From Synanceia verrucosa (taxonomy: Eukaryota; Chordata; Actinopteri; Perciformes; Synanceiidae): a stretch of 64,000 bases of DNA. How positions within the stretch are numbered: position 1 is the stretch's first letter; each line of letters begins with the position of its first letter. The DNA lies in contig CM056570.1 of the NCBI GenBank assembly GCA_029721515.1, positions 6,252,601-6,316,600 on the forward strand, in the 5' to 3' direction. Below are positions 45,351 through 57,745 of this stretch, piece after piece. A program made the translations under genes and the position numbers. The notes beneath the pieces are model-generated. The model was not told where the DNA came from and did no database searches. It saw only the letters and a list, made by a program, of their open reading frames with translations.

Positions 45351-46224
45351 AAAAGGGGGAAATCACACAGACTCTGGGAGCGGAGGGGAGAGTATGAATG
45401 GGGTGCCTGGAACGTTCCTGGAGCAGGGGATTGTGGGATTGCTGAAGTGTGTCAAGATTTTGGTCGTCCTCCAGAGCAGATGGCGGCTTGTCGTTCGCAT
45501 ACCATCTATTCTCCTCTTTGTCAACCCAGAACGGCTTCTTTTGTTCCTCCCCATTGCTTTGCTGCAAAAGTTCATGGGCGGAGAGGAAAAAAAAAAAGAA
45601 ACAAAACTGAAACATTGGTCCAGTTTGCTCCAGATTAACAGTCTCAACGTCTCTCTCTCTCTCGCTCTCTCTCGCTCTCTCTCTGCCTCCTAAAGTTTTG
45701 ACCAAATCAGAAAGGATGCTGTGTCTAAAGTGTTGGTGTGCCAGCCTTGGCACATTTCTATTCATTCCTCTCTAATGTGGCAGGGTCCCCCCACTGCCAA
45801 GCCTCCGCTCCTGCTCCACAGACTCCTGATTACTGTGGATAAACAACGCAGGAGGAGATCCCCCTCCTCTCCTCCATCCACACCAACTGAGACTTGAGAG
45901 ATATGCTACCTCCAGGAAAATCTGGCTCGGCTCGCTCTCGCAATTTCTCTTCCCATCCAAGATTTCTAAACCGATAAAGTAATCAGGAGGAAAGTGGGGG
46001 GAAAAAAACAACTTGGTGACTGTTCAACACTTGCCACACATGAAATTTTCCTCTTTGATTGTTGCATGAAAAAAACGAGGATGGACGTTGCACTGTTAAG
46101 CCCCAGGGTCTACAGAGCTGATGACAACAAGCCGAGGTGCTTTTAAACACTTTCCTTTTATTCGTTTTTTCTTTCATGTGTTCTGAATCCTGGAAGCATT
46201 CCTTCTGTAAACAACAACTACAGC

Positions 46225-46330
46225 TTATTTAGAAAATGGCTAGCACCTTTGCAGGGCTGAATAATTAATGTATGCTAATGCTAACAATGTATTAGTTATT
46301 CAAATGTGATCCTTTTAGACAACAGAACTG
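46225..46330. promoter_or_regulatory. candidate conserved non-coding element
   Basis: AATAATTAATGTATGCTAAT and GCTAACAATGTATTAG form a dense cluster of homeodomain-, POU- and SOX-like cores (AACAATG) in unique sequence. Inferred only. Confidence 0.28.
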
Positions 46331-47734
46331 TTTACCCCCTATTACTCCCTCTGATCGGCCACTCCAAAAGGGGAGCACATAATGAGAAGAAAGCAAAGGA
46401 AGAGATGAGTGTATGTGACACTAGAAGACACCAGCCAATACAACAAAGAAACACGGCGAGATTAGCATGACAGAGAATGCTAGCGCTTCACACATTAATA
46501 CACAACATGAACTATAGCCATAACCCTCAGGGGCCCGATGCAATATTCATCTCCTCTATCTCCTCCTTCAATCTTTTCACACCTCTCTGTCATTTCTGCT
46601 TTTTTTTTTTACATTTTCTCCCTCTCTCCAGTCTTTTCTGTGCCCTGCCTCTCTTTCCCACCCCTCTGCTCTTTCTCAGTAGACGTCTGAAGGGCCCTTC
46701 AGCTCAGAGGAGATGGGGACTGGTCTTACCCAGGGCAGGGGCCACTGTGTTTCTGTCTGGAGGATGGAAGGATGGTTATGTGTCTGAATGTCGGCAGAGG
46801 AGGGCCTCCCATTGATAGATTAAGGACCAGGTTGGCTGTACTTGAGGGCTGTGATTCTCTATCGCAGGAGGTTAGACTGGAGAGCCAGGTCATGCATTAG
46901 CATGTGTTTTGTTTTCAGCTCTGCTGTCCCAGAGTCCGTTACCACTCCGTTGTATCACTAACAACCAGGGGGATGTAGCGGAGGGTAAGCCCACCGTCTT
47001 GTTTGCTGAGCAGTATTTGCACAGCGTGTTAGGCTTATGTAAAGTATGTAAATCTTTCTAACACACATTCATTCTACACTGCCGCCTCATTGCCTTACCT
47101 TTTAAATATACTGTGTGATGTCAAACTTTGTCTCTGTTTTGTAGCTGAAAACACCACTCTGGGTAAACAACAATATGCAGAGGTTATTAGAGATATTGAG
47201 TGCATCGACTCATGCAGAAAAGCGAAGATGAATAGTATTGATTTCATAATTATTAAGTACTAAAATAGCAAACAGTAAAGTTGATAATTGATTTCAGATC
47301 TTCTGGATATCTTATACTGAATGAAACCATGAATGAAATGAAATGTAGTAGCTTGCTAGAGGAAAAAATACCATATAGTTATTAATGGCATCATTTCACA
47401 CTGAAAGAAGTGATTTCATCTTCAGGAGTAGTTGAATTGGGGACCTTGTGCCTGTGATTACACTATACTACTGTATCGCAAGAGGTTTGTTGGTATGCCT
47501 GGTCTGGATAGTTGTAATAATCTAACAAATAATTCTGCTTAGAAGCATAGAACTAAGTGAAAACGATGTTTATTAGGAAGGATTAATTTTCATTGTTGAT
47601 TAATCTTGGGATTATTTCCTCAATTAATTGATTAATTGTTTGTTCTATAAAATGTCAGAAAATCTGTGTTTATCAAGATGATGTCATTGAGGAGTCAAGT
47701 AACCAGAAAATATTCACATTTAAAGAAGCTGGAA

Positions 47735-49066
47735 TAGGGCTGCTACTAATGATTATGTTAAAAATAGATTAATCGTTGATTATTTTTTGGGATTAATCGA
47801 TGAACTGATTAAAAATTTCCCATCCCTTTATTCAAAAACAAGACATTATTTCAAACTGACAGTGCAGACAAGTGCAGAAACAACAGGTTACTGCATGAAC
47901 ATCCTAGAGCTCTTAAAGTAATGAATGATGAATAATTAAAAAAAAAAAAATAAACTCAACAACTAAATGTTGATGTGAAATTGTTCGAGAAATTCAGGGT
48001 TCAAGGTGTGGACTATATAACTATAGCAGCCCTGCTCTCCCACTGTCATTAACGAGCTAACGCTAACATTAGTTTCATTAACTTGTCATGCTTGTCCAGC
48101 TGGATAATGAGTACACACCAGCAACAGGAGAGATTTTAAAACGGAATAAACTGAGGAGTCTGTAGTGACTTACTCCTGTGACTTAGTGACTTACTCACTC
48201 CTCCTCATCAGTGACTCCAACCTGTTTTCTTTTCAGCTGCTCTATCATCACCATGCTGTTCCTGCTCCATGTCATCTCATTCTTTGGCAAAGCTCGCAAG
48301 CAACACACTGTCTAGTGTTATGAAGCGTGAAATGCTCCCATACTTGAGACGACTTCGGTCAAACCATGTTCTCCGCCTCACCATCTTTAAAAAAAAAAAA
48401 ACATTGACTCTGCTCAATATGAGCCACACTCTGCTCTTCTTCTGTGGTGTTTTATGACATTATGCTTTTGTCCGCTCAACTCAGTCAGTATGTTTACATG
48501 CACTTAGAGAAATTCGACTTATTGCCTTAGTCCTGCTAATATTGAAGTTTACAAGCCATACACCTTAGTCGGGAATGTAGTCGAACTGAAGTGGAGTTTT
48601 TATAATCGGACTGTTCGTGCCAGATAATGCGGTTATAAATCAAGCTTTTCCGGCATGTATATGCAAACCATAGTTAGCTGGACTATTGACTAGCGGCATT
48701 TCCCCTTCCGGAAGTGACGAGACCACAGAAGTGGGATGACAGCAACACAGTAACAGAAGAACCGGAAGAATGCCAAAGCGAAAGAGCGTTTAGTGCCACC
48801 TAGTGTCTCGAGGTGACCGTACCTTACTCAATAATTTGATTTCTCTTGCCACGCATGTGCACTCGCATTTCTCGGAAACTCCAGTTAAATCCTTAGCTCT
48901 GTGATTGCCAATAGCTCGGCTTGAATGTGCATGTAAACGTACTGAGTGAGCTCCATATTATATAGACATATTAATTGTGCAACTTAACATATTGATAATG
49001 TGATTCATTACCAACACTTTTGATAATAGATTTTTATTGATTTTATTGATTCTTTGTTGCAGCCCT
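47735..49066. mobile_element. hAT element with perfect 8-bp target duplication
   Basis: Left end TAGGGCTGC and right end GCAGCCCT are inverted. The flanks are identical: agctggaa at 47727-47734 and at 49067-49074, the 8-bp duplication expected for hAT. Subterminal GATTAATCG/TTGATTATT words support the family. The interior lacks a transposase frame. A second DNA element interrupts it at 48486-48944. Confidence 0.85.
48486..48944. mobile_element. DNA element nested inside the hAT element
   Basis: Left terminus CAGTATGTTTACATGCAC and right terminus GTGCATGTAAACGTACTG are inverted copies with one difference over 18 nt. No coding frame. It carries CCGGAAGTGACG (48708-48719), an ETS plus CRE-like composite often seen at promoters, and a second CCGGAA near 48762. 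It must be younger than its host element. Confidence 0.8.
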
Positions 49067-49074
49067 AGCTGGAA

Positions 49075-50813
49075 CTCAGATTATTTAGATTTTTTTTCTT
49101 CCTTAAAAAATGACTCAATTAATTGATTATCAATAGCAATGCCCCTGGTTTATTACAACAGTGAGTTAATTTTGAATATGTCGATATTCACTTGAGAATA
49201 TTTGCATCGAGAAAGACATGCATTAGTGTCTAAGGTTGTGTTCAGCGGTCACAATATCTTTTCATGGGTCTTTTAAAACATATTTTCATCCCAGCTTCCA
49301 TCCGTGAGCTGCTTTCATTTGCGAGTCAGTGGAGCTAAGACCGCCTGAAGCAAGCTCCTCAAGGTGATTCAGTCTGGGAATGTCTTTGAACCTCCCTGAA
49401 GCTACGCCTGCCTGCACAAAAGATCAATGCGTCTGCGAAAATGCAAGCACAGTTGAGTTTCCCCCCCCATCCCCTCCCCTACTTCAACTCATCAAAGATG
49501 TGCTTGAATTAGGCGCAATTAAGGTATTTCCACAGCCACCATAAAACAAAAACCACATGATAGATGAATGAATGGCTTCACCATTACCAACAATCGCCCA
49601 CTAACTTCACACATTGTCACTCAGCAGCAACAAGGTCAAAGATGTGAAGCTGATCTGTTTTTCAGAACAGAAAAAAAAAACTTTCATGCCAATCACGACA
49701 ACGTTATAAAAAATCCCACTTAGGGGCTGTGAAACAAAGTCATTTAAACGCTGAAAGCTACAGACCCCCCTCTTCCGTTTCCCCTTTTGATAATGATATC
49801 AGTAATAGAGTCTTTTGTTTGATAATGAAAGCTGCTATTTCTGATAGAGAATAATAATACATGGCTATTACAGTTTCATCTGTTGGGATTGAATGAATAA
49901 CAATGCTTCGTACAATATTCAGTGTCGCGCTGAAACGCACACGTTCTGTAATTGTGGGGTTTGATATTGAAGTGGCCGGACACCTCAGTCAGGCGACATG
50001 GAGAGGAAAGCAAAAGGTCCTTGGAGTTATTGTTACAGGTGTAACAATGAAGTCGATTTAGAGTGTTAATCATATGCTTCAGTCCAGCAATAATGTCCGG
50101 GCTGCGTTCACCCTTTGATGAGACTGTTTTGAGGCTAATTGTACAGTGGACTAATAATTAAGTCAATGACGCGGACATTTAAGAGAACATGTTTGTGGTG
50201 CTGAGAAAGACTGGTAATGAGTGACTCGCTGTTTGCGAAAGGTCGACATTGCAATTCACTGTGATAATCCTAGTTGGAGTCTTGTAATAGGGATGTTAAG
50301 GGTGTTAAGATTTAGCACACATCGAAGAAGAGACAACATGATCGTAAATGTGCTCTAAAATCAGTTTCACGTGCGAGTGCCTTTTTTAAAGTGAAAAGCG
50401 CAACCTGTTGTCATTTTCACACAGCAACCTGTGAGAATGAAAAAGGTGAAAAACTCTTGCAACAAACTGACAACTTTGTGCCGCTGCTGCCTGCCAGCTC
50501 CAAAGACCCCAGCTGCAACTGCCAAAACACTGATTCACAATCTGACAGAACTGGATGATGACAAAAAGCACATTCTTAACTCAAAACACTGCGCCGATGC
50601 TTGAGATCGAATCTCTCTCCTTTGTGGGATGGATGATAATAGGTGAAAACAAAGAAGCGGGGTGTAAAATGCTTCAGCTGAGCGTGATTACAGCTGTGGC
50701 CATCATTAGGCAGCCTCTTTAATGTAATTGATGGAGTGGATTCTCATAGCAGACCTCAATAGACTGGGCAGGGTCTCCTCGTTTATTTGGACTCATCTGC
50801 ATTTGGTCTCTCT

Positions 50814-50814
<1 letters not shown>
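49075..50814. other. intergenic; enhancer-like block near 50.6-50.8 kb
   Basis: No gene recognised. The block 50625-50800 (AGCGTGATTACAGCTGTGG, CTCTTTAATGTAATTGATGG) reads like a developmental enhancer. Other unique blocks lie at 50080-50300. Rest unremarkable. Confidence 0.3.
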
Positions 50815-50855
<41 letters not shown>

Positions 50856-50940
50856 CATGAGGTAGAGCCAGAGTGTGCAATAATTACGACTTCACACTCT
50901 TCAGACACTTAGAGAAAAGAGCAAAACAAAGCTCAGTAAT

Positions 50941-50991
<51 letters not shown>

Positions 50992-50998
50992 TGTGTCT

Positions 50999-51031
<33 letters not shown>

Positions 51032-51170
51032 GTTGGTACATCCTAAGTGCAATTGTGCAAATGTGGTCTTGGTGTCTACATGTGTTTGTGAACACATGCT
51101 GGTGTGAATGTGACAAGCGAGTCCTGTCAGTGTGTGTGTGCGTGCGTGCGTGCGTGCGTGCGTGTGTGAG
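50815..51170. repeat. cluster of three GT-type microsatellites
   Basis: (GT)n at about 50818-50851; a longer compound (GT)n with GTCT interruptions at about 50943-51031; and (GTGC)n/(GT)n at about 51130-51168 followed by a GA tract. Long CVCV/THTH frames here are artefacts. Confidence 0.95.
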
Positions 51171-53080
51171 AGAGAGAGACTGTTTGCATTTGCTCAAGGA
51201 TCCTGACCCTTCAGAAATGACACGTTTTCTCTGTCTACCCCATCCTTTCCCCACACATTAGGTGCTTACAAAAGACAGAGCACTAATGCATCATCTAATT
51301 GGCCTAGGCTCCTGCCTCTGCCTCTCCCTCCATCACTCTATTAGCTCAGTAATTACCCATATGCCTCAGCGAGGCGGGCGTCCAGATAATGGCCGCCTCA
51401 AGGGCCCTTGAGCGCGGCAGAGAGGGGCCGCAGTCTGTCGCCGCGGGAACACAGCGAGCTCTCCAAACTATCCCAGCATCGCACTGGGAAAAACACAATG
51501 GGGAAGGAGTTTGGCAACTTCGTCTCACTCACCAAACCCCCCAACCCCCACCTGCTCCTCAGAAAATATAGTTATGAGTTGAGGGAGTGGAGATGCAAAT
51601 CAGGGCTGTTCAATTTGGATGTTGTCTGTTAGCTAATGTGTTACTTCAGTTAAGACGTAACATTTCAAGTAAACGCTTTGTGGGTGTGAAAGCAAAGCAG
51701 ACGTCAAAAGGTTCATATTACTGGATTATATGACTTTCACATCACAACTGCGGTGTGATTTTTCCTTAATTTACTTGGAATTTGCGCTTGATCTTGTCGC
51801 CAAATGATGCAACGTTGCGTTACACCAAACCAAGCTCATAAAAATCTACCCTCACAGCCCTAACCAATCGTTAGGTTCAGCTCTTTTGACTTGAGATTTT
51901 TGAGTCCCCTACATTGGTATTTGCTATGTTGATGGACAGACCTCATTCAAAAGATGAACTTAAGTCAGACTGAATGTCACAGACCTACATTTAACATGCT
52001 GCCCTCATAAATACCATATGAATGTGAAAAACATCCGTGTAGTCCAGGATTTTGCAGAATCGTGTTTTAATCTGGTGGAAGGGTTGAATACTCACACACT
52101 AAATACTGACAGTTATTGGTCACAATCAAAACCAGAAACAAGTTTAATGACAAGTAAATTTGTACAAACAAGAAATTTAACTTGGTATCTTGGTGCATGA
52201 CATGTAAACACAGTGCAGAGATAACAACCAAAAGGTAATAAAGTGACTTAGAATAAATATATGGTGTAAAAACTATAACACAGTGCAGTATGGCAGATAA
52301 ACAGTCAATGAGATCACTGCTGCTCTGTACTGGTCTATTCCACTCCTTTATAGCACAGCTAAACTGTAAAAATCTCCCTCTCTGCCACTCACTCTTTCCT
52401 TCCTATCTCTCAATTTGACATCCTTTTGAAAACGGAAATCTTCATCTTCAGCCTCTTAATTGAAATCGCATAATCTGCCGCAGAATAGAAACAGCCGCCC
52501 TCATCCCATCCCCAGATGACACTTCCAAAAAGAGTACAATAAAGAGCTTCTTAAATAATTCCCCAGCTCTCAGCTTCCTATAATATGGATTACAGAGCGC
52601 TCTCCCTCTCTCTTTCTCTCTCTCCACCTCCCACACTTGCTCCCTCAATCTGGGATGTGATCTCATCCCTCCATCCTACCCAAGGCAGATTTTGTGACAC
52701 TCAATTCTGACCAGGCAGCATTATCTGTCTCTTTTTTTAATATCAGATAAATATATTAATAAAGCATTGCAGCGGTAATGCTAATATATGCCCTAAGAGG
52801 GTCTAAGGCTTCAGATCTGTGGACTTAATCTGGGTTTTGGGAAGGTATCTTCCCTTGGCCGTTTAGAGATTTGTGAGATCACTGTCAGTGCTGGGCCGGT
52901 TGAATTATCTTTGCGTATTGTGTTAATCTGTTGGCATGCAGATTGTGGTGGACTAAGGTTCAAGTGGGAAGGATTAGGGCAGATCTGAGCAAAGCTGCTG
53001 CATGCAGCCTTCTCAAAAACGGTCCATGCGTTTGGGCCCCTCTGTGGGTTTATTGCACACTGACCAAAGGGACCACTGAG
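51171..53080. other. intergenic, no gene recognised
   Basis: Unique sequence. A GC-rich block at 51340-51500 (CAGTAATTACCCATATGCC then GCGAGGCGGGCG) may be regulatory. Pyrimidine-rich tracts occur near 52600-52640. Confidence 0.35.
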
Positions 53081-53085
53081 GCATG

Positions 53086-53110
<25 letters not shown>
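53081..53110. repeat. (CT)n microsatellite
   Basis: About 14 CT units. Confidence 0.9.
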
Positions 53111-53116
<6 letters not shown>

Positions 53117-54179
53117 CATCCGCACACAAAGATACACACAAATCGCCTTCATTCCTCCCTCTCTCCATGCCAGATAATTCCCCTCTCAAAATCTCCCCTC
53201 AGACCAACCACTGCGAGTGCAGGACCCAAAATGTAAAAACCCGTGGCCATGCCCACTCTCCAAATCCCAAAAACCTTTTAGAGCTACTTGACAGAGAGAA
53301 ATCCATCTGGAGAGGATATCCACCGTCCATTACTTAGAGACTAATGTCTAGTTTTAACTCAGCAGTATTTATTTACATCACAGCATCTAAATAAAGCACA
53401 TTGATGCCCCAAACTCACCCGGTAATACCTTATTAAGATGCTTCTAACTCAGAGCCTGAACACGGACAAGGATTGTAACTTTGTTAATTGTTCGTTGTCA
53501 GTTCGATAACCCAGCACTTTGTGTCGGACTCTCCATGATTATCTCTGGAGAGTGATAAAATCACTTCAGGTAAATGAGTGATTGGACTGGAGGACCGCTG
53601 AAGTACAGCTTAGCAGTCCTTTAGCAGCTTCTGTTTGCTAAATGGAGCCGTGGAGTTGGGAGTATGAAGAGGCTGGAGGGGTCAGAAGGGTCCATATGGA
53701 CCAGCACTTGGACGACTCTCGGAGAGACGAGCAACCAATCACGTTCTCTACAAATCCTCGACCTGGAGATCCAGCGGGAGAGCCCTGATTTCATTTCCAC
53801 CAATCACTTGCCTTCAATGAAAGCTAATTGAACGATTCCCATCTCTCAAATGGTTTTATTTGGTTTAAGTTCTCGTGACAGAAATAACAGCGCTAGGGCT
53901 GCACTTGCCTTTATGGAAATGTAAGAAGGAAATCTCATTGTTTGGTCATCCAAACTAAACGAACTGCTTCGGTTAGTAAGAAGACGCCAGGAATAAAAAC
54001 TTTCCTTTTTCTCTGGGACCAAATGACATGAATAAAACTAAAAATAGTGATCACATATGAATATACATGTGATGTCTATATGAAATGTCCTCAGAAAGCT
54101 CAATATTGTTGCACTAATGAGACCACTAACCAAGACATTGTGGTTGTGGTTACATCTGTGTAGTTTAATCAATCAGATG

Positions 54180-54500
54180 TCTTTTTTTGGCTTCTAACCC
54201 TGCTTTATTAGAGGCAGAATCTTCTGGGTTAATAGGTCTCTAATATGGTAATTGTCTGGTCAGGGAGGAAGGAGACCAAAAAAATTTTAATTAAGGAGTG
54301 AGGAGCTTTTTTTTTGCTGTCCTCACTTGGTTTGTACTCCGGCCCTTAAAGACTTCCAGAGCAGTTGTTTTGTCAGCTCTCCAATTAAAACAGGCGGACC
54401 ATTGGAGAAAGTCGCCGTCTAATTTATTTTTTTCCCCGTTTGAGATCCATGAGCGAGCAATAAGGACACTAATGAAATCTGATTAGCAGTGACTATAGGA
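54180..54500. promoter_or_regulatory. candidate conserved non-coding element (strongest in the desert)
   Basis: A long repeat-free block packed with ATTA/TAAT cores: GGGTTAATAGGTCTCTAATA, GGTAATTGTCTGG, TTTTAATTAAGGAG, CTCCAATTAAAACAGG, CACTAATGAAATCTGATTAG. Density and even spacing resemble vertebrate enhancers of developmental transcription factors. No alignment is available, so conservation is unproven. Confidence 0.35.
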
Positions 54501-54659
54501 CTCCTTGATTGATTCTTGTCCGTTATTGTTTTCTACAAATGTAATTAGGTTCATCTCCGGATACTAACGTAGCTCCTCATTTCATCACTACAGCATCAGT
54601 TTGCTCTCTTTATAGTCTTTACTAAATCATCTTCTAATTCCCACCAATTATTCCCCTCC

Positions 54660-55680
54660 ATTTTTTTTTTCTAAAAAAAAATCAAGAAAAAGAAAATGCA
54701 TTAGAAGAAAAAAAACGATCAAGAAGAACAAATACTTGTAAGTCTGGTGGAGAAGTTACAAAAGAAAGACAAAAGCTAGATTAGCATTACTGTCAAACTA
54801 TTAAAGCAGGAGTATTCATAAAGGGAAGGATCTTATTAGCTGGAGGAAAACAGACCATTTCTCGGCTGCTTAAGCCTCAGGATTACTCAACCTTTGGTGG
54901 CAGAGTGGAACAATGTGGCTTTTAAAAACCCATTTTGGAGAGAAGCGTTTGGCTGACAATTATATGCCTCTAAGCTGTTTAATAGGTGGTCGGGAAGAGG
55001 TCTTTAAGATCCTCATTCAGGACGAGCGATCTGGGCCTCAGCGTTTGAGGCATCTTGGAGTGTGTGTGGTGTGCATGGGGGGGCATGAGAAGGTTTTTAA
55101 GAAGAGCCTGCCATAAGAAAGGATGGAGGGAGAGTTCTAAGCCTGCTAAGCAGATCAGTTTCTTTGTGTGCAGTCAACAGAGGCACTTAAACTTTTCAGG
55201 AGCCCCAGCTGTCTGCAGCTAATTCCTTTTTTTCATGGCCTTTGTACAGAGATGAGGCGGAGACAGAAGAAGGGTACATCTTTTTGTGTGCTTGTACAAT
55301 CACTGGAATATTTAACTGCAAAAATGTTACATATCAGGGGATAAGAGTCCACGAAGCTGCGAGATATAAAACAAAAACTGATGACTTTTAAAGTGAGGTG
55401 GAATCTGAATTAACAGAACTTTAACTGTTTCTGACCCCTTTTGACTCCTTAAAGCAGCCTGTTTGTGTTTACAGATTGATTTAAAAAAAAACAAAAAAAA
55501 AAACAGTCAATAATCTGTTTTCCCAAACGATTTTTAATCACCCTTTCAAATATTTGTGCCGTCGCTTGTGTGGAGTCATGTCCTTTAGGATTTCAGATGG
55601 CCACAAACAACAGGAGGAGGGAAAAAAAAAAGACTCAACCAGAAAAAAAAAAAAAAGATCAACAAACAGGCGAAGCATAG
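54660..55680. other. intergenic; second enhancer-like block then A-rich DNA
   Basis: The stretch 54775-55000 (CTAGATTAGCATTACTGTC, AGGATCTTATTAGCTGG) continues the enhancer-like texture. From 55480 to 55660 poly-A tracts dominate. No gene recognised. Confidence 0.3.
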
Positions 55681-55689
55681 AGACAGAAC

Positions 55690-55765
55690 AGTTTGAGGAT
55701 GAACGTTGCTAATCCTGACCTCGGCTAATGCTAATGCAAATGCATGTTTATCAAATATGTAATCG
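55690..55765. promoter_or_regulatory. octamer-containing candidate enhancer
   Basis: CGGCTAATGCTAATGCAAAT: two TAATGC words run into a perfect octamer ATGCAAAT (55734-55741), the site of POU/Oct factors, followed by a TTTATCAAATATG stretch. Inferred regulatory element. Confidence 0.32.
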
Positions 55766-57580
55766 ACATTAGTTAGAAAAACAAGGATCTGCCAGCACTC
55801 TGCTCTTTGTTCCGTGATTGTGGAAGAGGGAGATTAAGATGGGCTTTAGTGATGCTCAGATGGATGGAGGGACGGATGGATGCATTCATGCTCACTGTCA
55901 AGGAAACAAGTGAACCTTTGCAGTCGAATCTGCTCTTCTTGATGAGTGTTGGCAATCTTGGCACCTGATTAGAATTAAGTTTAAATCTCATTTTAGTTTA
56001 TTTGTCTAATCAACATTTTGGTCTCTTATTTTGTACTTGTTTAATTGCTACAGTGGTTGTTATATTTTAAGTAGGGTTGTCAAAATAGCATTAACATAAC
56101 TCTACTTTGACACATAAAAAAAATAAAATAAAAAAAAGAAAATAATCTTGGGCCAGCCCATTCAGAGACTTAAAAAAAAAATAAAAGAATCTTAAAATCA
56201 AACCTGAACTTAACCGCTAAGCTAAGATAAGCAGCTGCTGGCTGTTACATAATATTCATTGTACAGTAAAGACTGTAGGTGTAATTCTCACCTACCCTTA
56301 CGTGTTTCTATCTGACAGTGGTCGCTCACAAACACAGTGCCCATGTCACTCTGTCATACATGTCATCTGTCATAACTTATTTTTTATTTAGATTTAGTCT
56401 TGATCATGAAAAAAGGCTGCCAAAAATATTTCTCATCACCTTTTCCAGGTAAACCTGACACCTGACTGGCCCAGCTTGTGTGATTATTTTTGGTTTTTTA
56501 GCTAAAAGCCGCGTACGTCTTTTTGTTTTCAGACTGAGCGTTCGACAGAAAACGTTCACCACAGTGCGCCCATGTGAAGCACATCTTACGCTGCGCGCTG
56601 TCCTGTGTTGTGGGGCACTTTTAGTAGTTAAATGTTTGCAGGATGACATGGGGGCACAACTCTTGCCAGTTTGCGGCTCCCCTGGGCTCCCGCAGAAACA
56701 GAGGTAACCTATTTTCTTTGGCAAGGTTGAGCAGTCACACTGAGACTGTTTGTGTTGTTGCATTTCACTGCTCCTTTAGGCTCCCTTACCTCTCCATCTC
56801 CATCCCTCCTCTCTCCACTTTCTTTTTTCCCCTCTCTTAGCCAACACTTCCATCTCTTCTCTTTGCCCTCTCCTCCTTGCCTCCATGTTTCCTTATTCCC
56901 CCTTGGCCTCCTCGCTCCCTCTCTCCTTCCACCATCACACAGGGATAAGGGAGAGGTCTTGCTGTGCTGTGTGTACGCCTGCTTGGTTGCAGGGTTTGTT
57001 GTTCGTAAATGAGGTCATTGGAAGACACTCTGACCTAACCAAAGGCATTTGTTCTGCATGCTTTATTTTTTTACCCCTTTTTTTCTCAGTTTAAATATAC
57101 ACCTTTGATGGAACAGCCAGATGCTGGGATCATTAACATGTCATTATATCATCCGACAAATTAGGTTGAAAAATTCCTTCCCATATTCCTTTCACCTTTC
57201 AAGTATTAGCTACAATGACAGCTAAATATACTCCCAGTATCTATTCTTTGTCCTGTTCGCACACTTTCAGCTGTTACCTCCATCCTCTGCTGACCTCCTC
57301 CCATCCCTGTGATGTTGTGGTACATCTTGTAGCAGGGTGGCACCTCCAGGCGAGCCTTCAGGGCCTTTGGGTGGACTCTCTGTGGCACCGAGCCAGATCC
57401 CTGATGACACCTGTGAGCCTTGGCAGAGCTCCTTGTTTACAGTAGCTGTTAGCAGGCTTTTATGTCAAACAAAACACCAACACAGTGTGTTCTCTCTCAC
57501 TGTACCTCACTATGACTGCCCCCCCCATGCCCACTTTCTCCTGCCCTCAAATTGGTCGCGGCTTTTTCTGCAATCACATG
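55766..57580. other. intergenic, no gene recognised
   Basis: Mixed unique sequence with A-rich tracts (56110-56190) and a pyrimidine-rich stretch (56760-56940). Nothing further supported. Confidence 0.35.
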
Positions 57581-57589
57581 CTACTGTAA

Positions 57590-57745
57590 ACACTGCCCGA
57601 CCGAATCAGTCTTTTTCTCGCCGTGTCAACGGGTTTTAATTAGCGGTGAATGTCAAGGATGTCTGCCGGGGGGCCCAACCTCATTTCTCTCGGAGCCAAA
57701 CCCATTTCTTGCGTTGTGTAACATCGTCCGCCATTGTCCGGGCGC
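57590..57745. promoter_or_regulatory. candidate conserved non-coding element, GC-richer
   Basis: Unique block with CGGGTTTTAATTAGCGGTGA, TTGCGTTGTGTAACATCG and CCGCCATTGTCCGG (a YY1-like GCCATT and SOX-like CATTGT). CpG count is above its surroundings. Inferred only. Confidence 0.28.

Larger units (their letters stand above)
43101..47734. other. intergenic with several enhancer-like blocks
   Basis: No gene recognised. Poly-G at about 43198-43210; (CT)n at about 45651-45684. Unique blocks that read like regulatory DNA: 43620-43720 (AAAGATAATCATTAGGCC), 45225-45350 and 46225-46330. The plus-strand open frame 44965-45693 is discussed as rejected. Confidence 0.4.

Noticed and set aside
44965..45693. 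Plus-strand open frame of 242 codons
   Set aside because: The longest unexplained frame in the desert, but it has no recognisable domain, ends in a CT-repeat-encoded L-S/S-A run, spans an enhancer-like block, and has no convincing splice context. Most likely chance.
46979..46990. Possible exon end before GTAAGC at about 46984
   Set aside because: A lone donor-like site with no open frame of note or acceptor partner.
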